From positions 1-49,720 of the forward strand of contig JAISBL010000009.1 in NCBI GenBank assembly GCA_031266215.1: a stretch of DNA of 49,720 bases, written 5' to 3'. The notes under the pieces are model-generated. The model searched no databases, was not told the DNA's origin, and was given only the letters and a program-made list of their open reading frames with translations. The position numbers were made by a program, and so were the translations under genes. The first letter of the stretch is position 1, and the number at the start of each line of letters is the position of its first letter. This document shows, piece after piece, positions 22,488 through 32,077 of this stretch. Source of the stretch: Tannerellaceae bacterium (GTDB taxonomy: Bacteria > Bacteroidota > Bacteroidia > Bacteroidales > Tannerellaceae).

Positions 22488-23750
22488 CTATCTGCTACCG
22501 TTTACGACAGCAGTCCCCACCAAGCGATCGTAGCGAGCGCCAAAAGGACGGTAATAAACGAAAATAGCATATTCGTTCTCCGTCTGGTAGTAGTTGCCTT
22601 CAAACATGGCTGTTTCGCCGCGTGTTTCGCCGTTGGGGACGAATATGTACTGGTAGTTATAATTGCCTTGCTTTAGCAGAACGGCCTTTTCATATGCTTT
22701 TGTATCGAAATTATATGTCATACGGTTTCTTTCGTCTAACACATTATTATATATATCGCTTTGGAGATAAACAACGCCGTCGGGGAATGGCTCGCTTTGC
22801 AAGGCAAAATGTACAATGTCGTAGTCGGCTTCCGTATCCGGGTCGTTGCAACGGCTACAACGAATCAGGAAACGCCCGTTCTGATCTTCGTCATACGAAT
22901 AAGTCCGGCGTGCGCGCGGCAAATCCGCCTGTAGAGTTACGTGATAAAATGGGTTGTGAAAACGGATATTGTCAACTCCCATGCCGTTATAGGTGTGGCT
23001 CAGAAACTCAATACGCCGATATTCATTCCCGGCTTCGAATATCAGGGCGCGATTACGGTCATACGCCAGGCGTTTGTTCAAAATAGTGGTCGGATTAAGG
23101 TTGCTGACCGCATTATCCCGCCGCCTGTTCTGATACACAAACAATTTCAGGTCTGTTTGCGGATGAATGACCGGTATGTTGCTATGATCTATAAAAAAGT
23201 CTACCTGCTGATGTTCATTATTGAAATCCGTCAATGTATTTCCGGTCACTTCGGCAGATATATTAATCAAAGGTTCGACTACAGAGAAGCAGGCAGTCAG
23301 CAGAATCCTGTCCGGCTCGTTTTCGCGGTATATGCTGACGGCATAATTGCCCGACAGTTTGAGCCTGACCTCGTCGTTGGGCAACAGCAAACGATAGTTG
23401 GTATATTGTGTTGCGGTGGCGCTTGAATTGGCAAAATCGTTCAACGTCAATCCCTGGAATCCATCCATATATTCAATAGCTGATAGCCGGGAAGGATTCC
23501 ACCCGGCGTCACAATGCTCAATGGAATAGGCAAAACGGTTGAAACTCTGATCCAGAGCATCGAAGTTTATTTCTATCTGACTGTCTCCGTTTAATCCGAT
23601 AACAGGGTCTGACAGCGGTTCTCCAGCTATGGTAATCCTCAATGTTTGTATTGTACTACTGTGTATTCCGGTTTGAGCCGGCTGTGCAAAAACACAGAGG
23701 ATAAATAAGTTAAACACTCCAAGCAAGTATAATTTTGCATCTTTATTCAT
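22488..23750 (-). CDS. Type IX secretion system plug protein (DUF5103)
   Basis: A 420-residue exported protein (signal peptide about residues 1-22, ...ILCVFAQPAQ). It has the DUF5103 pattern: an N-terminal beta domain ('ITIAGEPLSDPVIGLNGDSQIEINFDA' region, 'YSIEHCDAGWNPSRLSAIEYMDGF'), a middle Ig-like domain and a C-terminal beta domain with 'GNYNYQYIFV' and 'EGNYYQTENEYAIFVYYRPFGARYDRL'-like strands. In the T9SS, plug proteins are proposed to block the large SprA translocon from the periplasmic side. Presence implies a T9SS elsewhere in the genome. It is monocistronic and divergent from nqrA. Confidence 0.85.
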   Translation of the reverse strand: MNKDAKLYLLGVFNLFILCVFAQPAQTGIHSSTIQTLRITIAGEPLSDPVIGLNGDSQIEINFDALDQSFNRFAYSIEHCDAGWNPSRLSAIEYMDGFQGLTLNDFANSSATATQYTNYRLLLPNDEVRLKLSGNYAVSIYRENEPDRILLTACFSVVEPLINISAEVTGNTLTDFNNEHQQVDFFIDHSNIPVIHPQTDLKLFVYQNRRRDNAVSNLNPTTILNKRLAYDRNRALIFEAGNEYRRIEFLSHTYNGMGVDNIRFHNPFYHVTLQADLPRARRTYSYDEDQNGRFLIRCSRCNDPDTEADYDIVHFALQSEPFPDGVVYLQSDIYNNVLDERNRMTYNFDTKAYEKAVLLKQGNYNYQYIFVPNGETRGETAMFEGNYYQTENEYAIFVYYRPFGARYDRLVGTAVVNGSR

Positions 23751-23821
23751 TCCTTTGTTTTTAATTGTGGATTTATTTCTTTAATATTTGAATTGCGCAT
23801 ATCAGGCATAAAAATAATTTT

Positions 23822-23829
23822 TACTTTTG
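23822..23829 (+). promoter_or_regulatory. Promoter -7 box of the nqr operon
   Basis: TACTTTTG fits TAnnTTTG and lies 36 nt before the nqrA ATG at 23865. Confidence 0.5.
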
Positions 23830-23864
23830 CGCTAAAATTACGCAAAAACAATTTTAGTTGTATC

Positions 23865-25214
23865 ATGGCAAATGTGATCAAGGTTAAAAAAGGGTTAGAC
23901 ATTCATCTCAAAGGCAGGGCTTCCAACGTGTTGTTGACAGGGAAAAATAGCGACATTTATGCTATTATTCCAGACAGTTACAACGGTATAGTTCCTAAGG
24001 TTACAGCAAAAGCAGGAGAGAAAGTCAAAGCAGGTTCTGTTTTAATGACAGATAAGAATCACCCGGAAATTAAATTCGTTTCACCTGTAAGTGGTGAAGT
24101 AACAGCCGTTAATCGCGGAGAAAAACGCAAAGTGCTCAGCATTGTGGTAAAACCTGACGCCACAATCGAATATGAGTCTTTTGGGAAGAAACAACTTTCT
24201 TCTCTAACGCCCGGCGAGATAAAAGAATCTATCCTGAATGCTGGGATATGGCCTTTTATAAGACAACGTCCGTATGACATCGTGGCTTCTACGGCCGACA
24301 CGCCGCGGGACATCTTTGTATCTACAGTGTATTCTGCGCCGTTAGCGCCCGACTTCGGATTTATTGTAAAAAATCAGGAAGCAGACTTTCAGGCAGGCCT
24401 TGACGCACTGTCGAAACTCACTGCGGGCAAAGTTTTTGTAGGTGTAAATAAAGGTTCCGGAGCACTATGGGACAGCGTGGAAATCGTGGAAGTGGAAGGC
24501 CCGCATCCTGCCGGCAATGTAAGCGTGTTGATCAACTATACGAAACCTGTCAATAAAGGCGAAATCGTATGGACAATCAACCCTGACGACGTGATTATAA
24601 TAGGTCGTCTTTTTACGAAAGGCATTGCTGATTTCACTCGCTTAGTTATACTAACAGGTTCGGAAACGAGTGAAAGAGGCTATATCAAAGCCATTTCAGG
24701 TTGCACCATCCGGAGCCTTGTTGAGGGTAAAATTCTGGAAGGGAAGGAACATCTGCGCATCATCAGCGGAAACGTATTGACAGGAAAGAAGGTGGGCAAA
24801 GACGACTATCTATATGCATATGACAACCAGGTCACCGTCATACCGGAAGGCGACAATACGTATGAGTTTTTCGGCTGGGCGACACCGGGAACAGGCAAAT
24901 TCAGCGTAAGCCATACCTTCCTTAGCTGGTTGTTCGGAAAGAAGAAGGAATACGTGATAGACGCACGTATCAGAGGAGGCAGGCGCGCCATGATAATGTC
25001 AAACGAATACGACAGGGTATTTCCGCTTGATATTTACCCGGAGTTTTTGCTAAAGGCTATTATCGCTTTCGATATTGACAAGATGGAGAACCTGGGGATA
25101 TACGAAATAGCTCCCGAAGACTTTGCTCTTTGTGAATTTGTAGATACATCGAAGATTGAAATACAAAAAATTGTGCGAGATGGCTTAAATCTTTTGTATA
25201 AAGAAATGAATTAA
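23865..25214 (+). CDS. nqrA: Na+-translocating NADH:quinone reductase subunit A
   Basis: I use ATG 23865 (MANVIKVKKGLDIHLKG, 449 residues); the longer frame would start inside the promoter. NqrA features seen are the N-terminal barrel-sandwich-like segment (VPKVTAKAGEKVKAGSVLMTDK), RPFDI-like 'IRQRPYDIVA' and the C-terminal cysteine/loop region. NqrA is the cytoplasmic quinone-interacting subunit. First gene of nqrABCDEF; 22 nt to nqrB. Confidence 0.95.
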   Translation: MANVIKVKKGLDIHLKGRASNVLLTGKNSDIYAIIPDSYNGIVPKVTAKAGEKVKAGSVLMTDKNHPEIKFVSPVSGEVTAVNRGEKRKVLSIVVKPDATIEYESFGKKQLSSLTPGEIKESILNAGIWPFIRQRPYDIVASTADTPRDIFVSTVYSAPLAPDFGFIVKNQEADFQAGLDALSKLTAGKVFVGVNKGSGALWDSVEIVEVEGPHPAGNVSVLINYTKPVNKGEIVWTINPDDVIIIGRLFTKGIADFTRLVILTGSETSERGYIKAISGCTIRSLVEGKILEGKEHLRIISGNVLTGKKVGKDDYLYAYDNQVTVIPEGDNTYEFFGWATPGTGKFSVSHTFLSWLFGKKKEYVIDARIRGGRRAMIMSNEYDRVFPLDIYPEFLLKAIIAFDIDKMENLGIYEIAPEDFALCEFVDTSKIEIQKIVRDGLNLLYKEMN

Positions 25215-25236
25215 TAACATATAAAATTGATATACA

Positions 25237-26442
25237 TTGAAAGCGTTAAGGAATTATCTTGACAAGATTAAACCCAACTTTGAGGAAGGAGGGAAGCTGT
25301 CGATGCTACGCTCTGTATTCGAGGGGGTGGAAACATTTTTATTCGTTTCGAATGAGACTTCGAAATCAGGTGTGCATATCCACGACAGCATTGATGCGAA
25401 ACGCACCATGACGGCCGTCATAATCGCCCTGGTTCCCGCCCTGCTTTTCGGTATGTATAATACCGGTTATCAGCATTACCTGGCAATCGGCGAAACTCCC
25501 GGATTTTGGATGACATTCGTTTACGGATTACTGGCAGTGCTACCTATAATTGCCGTTTCATATATCGTAGGATTAGGTATAGAGTTTACCGTTGCTCAGT
25601 GGAAAAAGGAAGAGATACAGGAAGGTTTTTTAGTTTCCGGTATACTGATCCCGCTGATTGTACCGGTAGACACCCCATTATGGATGATTGCAGTAGCTAC
25701 TGCTTTTGCCGTCATTTTTGCCAAAGAAGTGTTCGGAGGTACGGGTTACAATATATTTAATGTAGCGCTGGTTACACGAGCTTTTCTGTTTTTTGCCTAT
25801 CCCTCGGCCATGTCGGGCGACAAGGTGTTTGTACGTACTGCCGACACATTCGGTATCGGAGCAGGAACGACCGTTGACGGCTTATCGGGAGCTACCCCAT
25901 TGGGGCAGATAAACGTTGCTGCAAATGATATGATCGGCTCGTTTCAGGCAGTGGATATTTTAGGACATCCGCTCAATACGTTGGATTTGTTTATCGGACT
26001 TATTCCCGGTTCTATCGGTGAGACATCGGCAGCAGCCATCCTTATCGGAGCGGTCATTCTTCTGTTTGCCGGTGTAGCGAGCTGGAAAACCATGTTTTCA
26101 GTATTTGCAGGAGGCATTTTCACGGCTGCTATTTTCAACCTTATCGGTACAACAGTAGCGATGAGCATATCTCCTCCTGATCATTTATTGTTGGGAGGTT
26201 TCGCTTTTGGCGCTGTCTTTATGGCAACCGACCCGGTAACCTCAGCCCGTACGGAAACCGGCAAATATATTTTCGGATTCCTGATTGGCGTCATGGCAAT
26301 TGTTATACGCACACTAAATCCGGGCTATCCCGAAGGTATGATGCTCGCTATCCTGTTAATGAACATATTTGCGCCGCTGATAGACTATTACGTGGTAGAA
26401 AGTAATATAAAGCGCCGTCTGAAAAGAGCAATCGCAAAATAA
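25237..26442 (+). CDS. nqrB: Na+-NQR subunit B
   Basis: The 401-residue protein starts at TTG (25237), the first possible start that keeps the conserved MKALRNYLDKIKPNF N-terminus. About ten membrane segments are visible. The covalent FMN attachment motif SGATPLGQ is present (about residue 229), in the position of the V. cholerae NqrB threonine. NqrB forms the Na+ channel core and holds FMN and riboflavin. The TTG start may lower expression relative to neighbours. Confidence 0.95.
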   Translation: MKALRNYLDKIKPNFEEGGKLSMLRSVFEGVETFLFVSNETSKSGVHIHDSIDAKRTMTAVIIALVPALLFGMYNTGYQHYLAIGETPGFWMTFVYGLLAVLPIIAVSYIVGLGIEFTVAQWKKEEIQEGFLVSGILIPLIVPVDTPLWMIAVATAFAVIFAKEVFGGTGYNIFNVALVTRAFLFFAYPSAMSGDKVFVRTADTFGIGAGTTVDGLSGATPLGQINVAANDMIGSFQAVDILGHPLNTLDLFIGLIPGSIGETSAAAILIGAVILLFAGVASWKTMFSVFAGGIFTAAIFNLIGTTVAMSISPPDHLLLGGFAFGAVFMATDPVTSARTETGKYIFGFLIGVMAIVIRTLNPGYPEGMMLAILLMNIFAPLIDYYVVESNIKRRLKRAIAK

Positions 26443-26461
26443 TTAAACACAAAGGTAGATT

Positions 26462-27148
26462 ATGAATAGAGACAGTAATATATATACCATATTATATGCT
26501 TCGGTAATGGTAGTGTTAGTGGCTGTTGTGCTGGCGTTTACTTCGCAATCGTTGAAGAGTTACCAGAATGAAAACGAAGAAAATGACAAACGCCAGCAGA
26601 TATTGCGTTCGATCAACGTACAAGTCCCGGCCAATGAAGCAAAAGATAAATTCAACGAGCTGATAAAAGACTCGTTCATCGTGAACGAACAGGGAGAAAA
26701 GATTGAAGGCGACGCTTTTGACGCTGATGTGGTGAAAGCTTTCGAGCAACATACCTATCCGGTATTTATCGCACAAACAGACGGGCAGACCAAATATATA
26801 ATGGCGCTGTCGGGAGCCGGACTATGGGGCCCGCTATGGGGATACATTTCGGTGAACGACGACCGGAATACTATTTATGGCGCCGACTTCAGCCACTCCG
26901 GAGAAACGCCGGGACTGGGAGCTGAAATCGTATTAACTTCATTCAGCGGACAGTTCGCCGGCAAGCATTTATTCATAAATGGAGAATTTAAGTCGGTTGA
27001 AATCGTCAAACCCGGCAAAAGTGTTGCAGGACAGGATTACGTGGACGGCATCTCAGGCGGAACCATCACAAGTCAGGGTGTAAATAAAATGATATTTGAC
27101 AGCATGCATGGGTATGTTCGTTTTTTAACCTCACAAAATCAACAATAA
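26462..27148 (+). CDS. nqrC: Na+-NQR subunit C
   Basis: The 228-residue protein has a single N-terminal membrane span (residues 10-28) and a periplasmic FMN-binding domain with DGISGGTITSQG near the C-terminus; its threonine carries covalent FMN (family consensus SGATLT, here SGGTIT). Electrons pass from NqrB to NqrC toward the quinone. It begins 19 nt after nqrB and ends 1 nt before nqrD. Confidence 0.95.
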   Translation: MNRDSNIYTILYASVMVVLVAVVLAFTSQSLKSYQNENEENDKRQQILRSINVQVPANEAKDKFNELIKDSFIVNEQGEKIEGDAFDADVVKAFEQHTYPVFIAQTDGQTKYIMALSGAGLWGPLWGYISVNDDRNTIYGADFSHSGETPGLGAEIVLTSFSGQFAGKHLFINGEFKSVEIVKPGKSVAGQDYVDGISGGTITSQGVNKMIFDSMHGYVRFLTSQNQQ

Positions 27149-27149
27149 G

Positions 27150-27776
27150 ATGGGATTATCAAATAAGAATAAGGAAATACTGATAGGGCCGTTGAGCAAG
27201 AACAATCCTGTCATTATCCAGATGTTAGGAATTTGTTCGGCGCTTGCCGTGACGTCTAAACTTGAGCCGTCTATTGTAATGGCCGTTTCGGTGACTGCCG
27301 TCGTGGCATTCGCCAATGTAATTATATCGCTTCTGAGGAATACGATACCTGCCCGCATACGAATCATCGTGCAACTGGTGGTAGTGGCGGCGCTGGTAAC
27401 TATTGTGAGCGAAGTATTAAAAGCTTTTGCATTTGACGTTAACAAACAACTTTCCGTCTTTGTGGGACTTATAATCACAAACTGTATCCTTATGGGGCGC
27501 CTGGAAGCGTTTGCGCTGGGCAATGGCCCCTGGGAGTCATTTCTCGACGGACTGGGAAACGGACTGGGATACGGAATTATACTGGTGGTTATCGGATTTT
27601 TCCGCGAATTACTGGGATCAGGCATCCTTCTGGGGTTCCAGGTAATCCCCGATGTATTTTATCAATGGGGTTACGTGAATAACGGTCTGATGATACTGCC
27701 TCCTATGGCACTCATCGTTGTCGCTGTAATTATATGGGTGCACCGTTCAGGGAACAAAAACCTTCAGGAAAATTAA
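27150..27776 (+). CDS. nqrD: Na+-NQR subunit D
   Basis: A 208-residue membrane protein with six predicted spans, beginning MGLSNKNKEILIGPLSKNNPV and carrying the Rnf/Nqr D-type segment IITNCILMGRLEAFA, whose Cys takes part in the FeS centre shared with NqrE. It starts 1 nt after nqrC. Confidence 0.95.
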   Translation: MGLSNKNKEILIGPLSKNNPVIIQMLGICSALAVTSKLEPSIVMAVSVTAVVAFANVIISLLRNTIPARIRIIVQLVVVAALVTIVSEVLKAFAFDVNKQLSVFVGLIITNCILMGRLEAFALGNGPWESFLDGLGNGLGYGIILVVIGFFRELLGSGILLGFQVIPDVFYQWGYVNNGLMILPPMALIVVAVIIWVHRSGNKNLQEN

Positions 27777-27803
27777 TTATTAATTCCACTAATAAAATAT
27801 ACA

Positions 27804-28421
27804 ATGGAAGAATTATTAAGCACATTCGTACGGGCCGTTTTTGTTGACAACATGTTATTTGCATACTATCTGGGTATGTGTTCATTCCTGGCTGTTTCCA
27901 AAAACGTAAAGACAGCGTTGGGATTAGGTATCGCTGTGACATTCATTCTCGTATGTACGCTGCCAATCAATTATATGCTTGAAAATTATGTATTGAAGGA
28001 AGGCGCGCTTAGCTGGCTGGGAACCGGATACCAGGAAGTAAACCTCAGTTTTCTGTCGCTGCTTATATTTATCGCCGTCATTGCTTCCTTTACCCAATTG
28101 GTAGAAATGGTTATAGAGCGGTTTGCTCCGGCTTTATATGCTTCTTTGGGAATCTTCCTGCCGCTTATTGCCGTAAACTGCGCCATCCTCGGCGCTTCGC
28201 TGTTTATGCAGCAGAAGGCATTTGACAATGCAGGCGTTGTCACGGTTTACGGGTTAGGCTCCGGGATAGGCTGGCTGCTTGCTATTGTCGGCATGGCCGC
28301 CATTCGCGAAAAACTGACTTATTCGAACATTCCCAAACCGTTAAAAGGCCTTGGAATTACGTTTATTATTACCGGTTTGATGGGTATGGGATTCATGTGC
28401 TTCTCCGGTCTAAAGATTTAA
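27804..28421 (+). CDS. nqrE: Na+-NQR subunit E
   Basis: A 205-residue membrane protein, homologous to NqrD in inverted topology, with MEELLSTFVRAVFVDNMLF at the start and the central 'IAVNCAILGASLFM' element holding the conserved Cys of the NqrD/E iron centre. Six predicted spans. Confidence 0.95.
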   Translation: MEELLSTFVRAVFVDNMLFAYYLGMCSFLAVSKNVKTALGLGIAVTFILVCTLPINYMLENYVLKEGALSWLGTGYQEVNLSFLSLLIFIAVIASFTQLVEMVIERFAPALYASLGIFLPLIAVNCAILGASLFMQQKAFDNAGVVTVYGLGSGIGWLLAIVGMAAIREKLTYSNIPKPLKGLGITFIITGLMGMGFMCFSGLKI

Positions 28422-28451
28422 TATTAACGCATTAACGAAATATACAGAGAG

Positions 28452-29714
28452 ATGATTATATTAATGTCAGGCGGACTTACCATTGCGACGGGGGCGGTTG
28501 TGTTTCTGTTAATCACACTTATACTGGTCGGTGCATTGTTGTATGCAAAAGCCAAACTGATCCCTTCAGGCCATGTGGAGATGGTAGTAAATAACGAGAA
28601 AAAGTTCGAGGTCCCGCTGGGAGGCACCGTACTCGGCACGTTGCAGGGCAACGGCATTTTCCTGTCTTCCGCCTGTGGCGGGAGCGGAAGTTGCGGGCAA
28701 TGCCGGTGTCAGATACCCGAAGGCGGCGGGAGTATATTGCCTACCGAGGTTGGTTTTTTCTCCCGTAAACAAATAAAGGATAACTGGCGGTTAGGCTGCC
28801 AGACAAAGGTGAAAGAGGATATCAGGATAATTGTCCCGGAGTCGGTATTCGGTGTGAAAGAGTGGGAGTGTACCGTGCTTTCGAACCATAATGTGGCCTC
28901 CTTTATCAAAGAATTTACCGTAAAACTGCCGGAGGGTGAAGTGATGAACTTCCAGCCGGGCAGTTATTCGCAGATCATTATTCCTGAATATGAAATGTCG
29001 TATAAGGATATTGATGTAGACGACCGTTTCAAAGACGAATGGGATAAGTTCGGGATGTGGGACCTTGCATGCAGGAATGAAGAAGAAACAATACGCGCCT
29101 ATTCAATGGCCAACTATCCTGCCGAAGGGAATATTATCACCCTGAACGTACGCATAGCCACTCCGCCGTTTGATCGTGCCGCGGGGGCGTGGAAAGCCGG
29201 CATAAAGCCCGGTATCGCTTCCTCGTATATCTTTAGGCTGAAACCGGGGGATAAGGTGAAAATGTCAGGCCCGTACGGAGATTTCCATATCCTTGACACC
29301 AGGCGCGAAATGCTGTACATAGGCGGAGGCGCAGGTATGGCGCCACTCCGTTCACACCTGCTGCACCTGTTCAATACATTGAAGACAACCGGCCGCACGG
29401 TGTCATACTGGTATGGCGCACGCTCGAAGAACGAAATCTTCTACGAAGAAGACTTCAGGGCTATTGAAAAGGAGTTTCCGAACTTCAGGTTCCATATCGC
29501 TCTTTCCGAACCGCGTCCGGAAGATAACTGGACGGGATATACAGGCTTTATCCATAAAGTGATTTACGACAATTACCTCAAAGATCACGAAGCGCCGGAA
29601 GATATAGAATATTACATGTGCGGCCCCGGCCCGATGTCGAACGCTGTAAAAGGCATGTTGGACAGCCTTGGCGTGCCTCCGGAAATGTTGATGTTCGACG
29701 ATTTCGGAGCATAA
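28452..29714 (+). CDS. nqrF: Na+-NQR subunit F (NADH dehydrogenase)
   Basis: The 420-residue protein has an N-terminal membrane span, a plant-type [2Fe-2S] domain (SACGGSGSCGQCRC ... LGCQTKV, four Cys), an FAD domain (RAYSMANYPAEG) and an NADH domain (GGGAGMAPLRSH, MCGPGPM). It is the electron entry point of the pump. Last gene of the operon; a long-loop terminator follows. Confidence 0.96.
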   Translation: MIILMSGGLTIATGAVVFLLITLILVGALLYAKAKLIPSGHVEMVVNNEKKFEVPLGGTVLGTLQGNGIFLSSACGGSGSCGQCRCQIPEGGGSILPTEVGFFSRKQIKDNWRLGCQTKVKEDIRIIVPESVFGVKEWECTVLSNHNVASFIKEFTVKLPEGEVMNFQPGSYSQIIIPEYEMSYKDIDVDDRFKDEWDKFGMWDLACRNEEETIRAYSMANYPAEGNIITLNVRIATPPFDRAAGAWKAGIKPGIASSYIFRLKPGDKVKMSGPYGDFHILDTRREMLYIGGGAGMAPLRSHLLHLFNTLKTTGRTVSYWYGARSKNEIFYEEDFRAIEKEFPNFRFHIALSEPRPEDNWTGYTGFIHKVIYDNYLKDHEAPEDIEYYMCGPGPMSNAVKGMLDSLGVPPEMLMFDDFGA

Positions 29715-29773
29715 GAACAATCAGGAATCATAAAAAGCAGTTAAGCACAAATTAACTAAAATATCATAAATAT

Positions 29774-29826
29774 AAGCGAGCCGTACCACAGGGCATAATA
29801 AACCCCGGAACGAGCTCGCTTTTTTT
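29774..29826 (+). terminator. Terminator of the nqr operon
   Basis: AAGCGAGC / GCTCGCTT with a 32-nt loop, followed by TTTTTT, 60 nt after the nqrF stop. Confidence 0.8.
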
Positions 29827-29866
29827 ACATTACATCCGTTTTTATAGTTATTTCAGGTTTATTTAT

Positions 29867-29874
29867 TACATTTG
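29867..29874 (+). promoter_or_regulatory. Promoter -7 box for the lipoprotein/barrel pair
   Basis: TACATTTG, 57 nt before the ATG at 29931. Confidence 0.45.
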
Positions 29875-29930
29875 CTACCGCAAAAAATCTATGTGTGACG
29901 TAATATTAACAATACCAAATTATTTTACCA

Positions 29931-30545
29931 ATGAAAATTAAGAGTTATTTATTTGTGTTTGTTTTACTTTTCATCGCCTTATCCTCATGTGTGGAGAAAG
30001 GATACGATTGGGATGATGTAAACAAGGAAGGTGCTTTTAGCCATGAAAGCGGTCTGTCTATACGGATAGGCGATTTTGACACCATTACCTTTAAGAGGCA
30101 GCTTGAAGTGCCTGTCGTGGTTGATATTGAGTATATAAAAGAGTTTGAAGGCCTTTTTTCGGACGAAATGTACAGTTATTTCGTTTACGATAACAATGGG
30201 AAGGATGAACCTCTGGGCGACATCAAATTTGAAGCCGACTTTGTCTCCAGGATAAAGAACGCCGCCGAAAAAAACTTTTCGGACTTCGAACTGTCTACAT
30301 ACATTTTGAATGAAAACGACGAAGATACAGGCATCCAAATAGACAGGCAGATCTATAAATCAGACGTGGAACAGCCGCAACTGTTTGTAGTAAATATCAA
30401 AAAAGATGATATAGTAAAACTCAAAGACGCTCATAAAATGCAGCTTGTTTTTAAATTCCAGTCCAGAATGGTAGAAGCATCGGACTACGTATTGATAGAA
30501 AACATATGGCTGAAACTGACCGGAGGCGTCTCCTTCAATATATAA
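29931..30545 (+). CDS. Lipoprotein of unknown function
   Basis: A 204-residue protein with a lipobox (LSSC, Cys20) and the sequence SCVEKGYDWDDVNKEG after it. The rest is predicted beta-rich, with no cysteines and no known motif. It ends 55 nt before the DUF5723 barrel gene and shares its strand and promoter, so it may be a surface or periplasmic partner of that barrel. Confidence 0.6.
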   Translation: MKIKSYLFVFVLLFIALSSCVEKGYDWDDVNKEGAFSHESGLSIRIGDFDTITFKRQLEVPVVVDIEYIKEFEGLFSDEMYSYFVYDNNGKDEPLGDIKFEADFVSRIKNAAEKNFSDFELSTYILNENDEDTGIQIDRQIYKSDVEQPQLFVVNIKKDDIVKLKDAHKMQLVFKFQSRMVEASDYVLIENIWLKLTGGVSFNI

Positions 30546-30600
30546 AAACCATATCCACACCATTTAAAAAACCATGTATCATCTATTAAGATATTATTCA

Positions 30601-31992
30601 ATGAAACAATTCACCATTCTTACCATATTCGTATTATTTGCAGGTACGACACTCATGGCGCAATCCGCCCGCAGCGACTATTTCATGCAAAACTCCTATA
30701 CACGCTCGTCGATGAACCCGGCTTTCATGCCTCTTCAGGGCTATGTCGGCGTTCCCGCCCTGTCGGGCCTGGCGGTTGAGAGCCGCACAAACTCCCTGTA
30801 TCTGGACAATTTCCTGTTTGACAAAAACGGCGGGAAAGTAACATTCCTGCACCCGTCGGTCAGCTCATCTGAATTTCTGGCCAATATGCCCGACATCAGC
30901 AACTTCGCGGTAAACATGAACTACCAGCCCATCTCCTTTGGTTTTTTCACCAGAAGCGGAGGATTCTGGAACTTCAGCATCGGAGTGAAGACGGTGGGTG
31001 ACTTAAACATACCGAAGCCGCTTTTTGAACTTGCCAAAAAAGGTTTTACCTCAGAAGACCATGAAGTAAGCTATCCGGTGCGCGACCTCAGGATGTCGGT
31101 AAGGCTATATTCGGAAATAACAGCCGGATATGCACGCACGTTCCTTGACAACAAACTCTCTGTCGGCGCCAGGGCCAAGCTCCTCGTCGGCGCAGCCTAC
31201 ATCGACATGAACATCGAATCCCTTGACGTCACCGCCCGTAAAGACCGGTGGACGGCACGCTCGAAAGCGTACCTTAAAGGCTCAGGCATTAAAGCGAAAT
31301 ACGACGAAAACGGCTTGTTTGAATCTGTCGAAGACGACCTGTCAGGCGTCGGAGGGTTCGGACTGGGGCTTGATCTTGGAGCAGTCTACAACGTCTTTGA
31401 CAGGGCGAAAGTATCCCTGGCGATAACCGATCTTGGATTCATCTCATGGAATAAGTCCTCTTCCATAAATTTAAAAACCCCCGAAACACTGGTCACCGTC
31501 TACCCCGGAGGAGAATCTGCAATGATAGAAGAAGACTTTGATTTTAAAGAAAGCTTCGACTCATCGATAGACGATATTAAAGAATCCATTAATTTCAAGG
31601 GATCATCCTCAAATGAAGGGCAGGTCACAACGTTGTATACGACGGTAAATGCAGGCTTTGAGTATGAAGTACTGCCGGGGAACCTGTCGGCCGGACTTCT
31701 GTCGTCTACCTATCTGGGAATGAAGACGGAAACGGAACTTACCCTTTCGGCCAACTATAATCCCGCACGGCTCAGATGGTTGTCGGCCGCCCTGACCTAT
31801 TCATTCATGTATGGCAGGTTCAACACCTGCGGCATAGCTCTTCATCTGGCCCCGAGCAAAGTGATACACTTCTTCGTTGCAGGCGACTACATGGTACCCA
31901 CAATAAGCGGACAATTCCTTCCCGTCAGGAGCAAAGCCGTCAACGTGCAGTTTGGCTTTGCCATACCGATAGGAAAGAAGCGTATAGATTAA
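30601..31992 (+). CDS. DUF5723-type outer-membrane beta-barrel protein
   Basis: I use ATG 30601 (MKQFTILTIFVLFAGTTLMAQ, a clean signal peptide) and not the ATG at 30574; this gives 463 residues. The mature protein is rich in alternating beta strands (for example 'FGFFTRSGGFWNFSIGVKTVGD', 'LSVGARAKLLVGAAYIDMN'-like blocks, ending 'VNVQFGFAIPIGKKRID'). Start 'YFMQNSYTRSSMNPAF' is typical of the PorP/SprF-like and DUF5723 barrels. Function unknown; terminator follows. Confidence 0.75.
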   Translation: MKQFTILTIFVLFAGTTLMAQSARSDYFMQNSYTRSSMNPAFMPLQGYVGVPALSGLAVESRTNSLYLDNFLFDKNGGKVTFLHPSVSSSEFLANMPDISNFAVNMNYQPISFGFFTRSGGFWNFSIGVKTVGDLNIPKPLFELAKKGFTSEDHEVSYPVRDLRMSVRLYSEITAGYARTFLDNKLSVGARAKLLVGAAYIDMNIESLDVTARKDRWTARSKAYLKGSGIKAKYDENGLFESVEDDLSGVGGFGLGLDLGAVYNVFDRAKVSLAITDLGFISWNKSSSINLKTPETLVTVYPGGESAMIEEDFDFKESFDSSIDDIKESINFKGSSSNEGQVTTLYTTVNAGFEYEVLPGNLSAGLLSSTYLGMKTETELTLSANYNPARLRWLSAALTYSFMYGRFNTCGIALHLAPSKVIHFFVAGDYMVPTISGQFLPVRSKAVNVQFGFAIPIGKKRID

Positions 31993-32014
31993 ATACACAC
32001 ATAATCTCCATCCG

Positions 32015-32059
32015 GAGGCTGCTCACGCAAAGTTTTGGCGTGGCAGCCTCTTTTTTTTT
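32015..32059 (+). terminator. Strong intrinsic terminator
   Basis: GAGGCTGC / GCAGCCTC outer stem with an inner CACGC / GCGTG helix, followed by nine T. Confidence 0.9.
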
Positions 32060-32077
32060 CATTTATCACATGGAGTG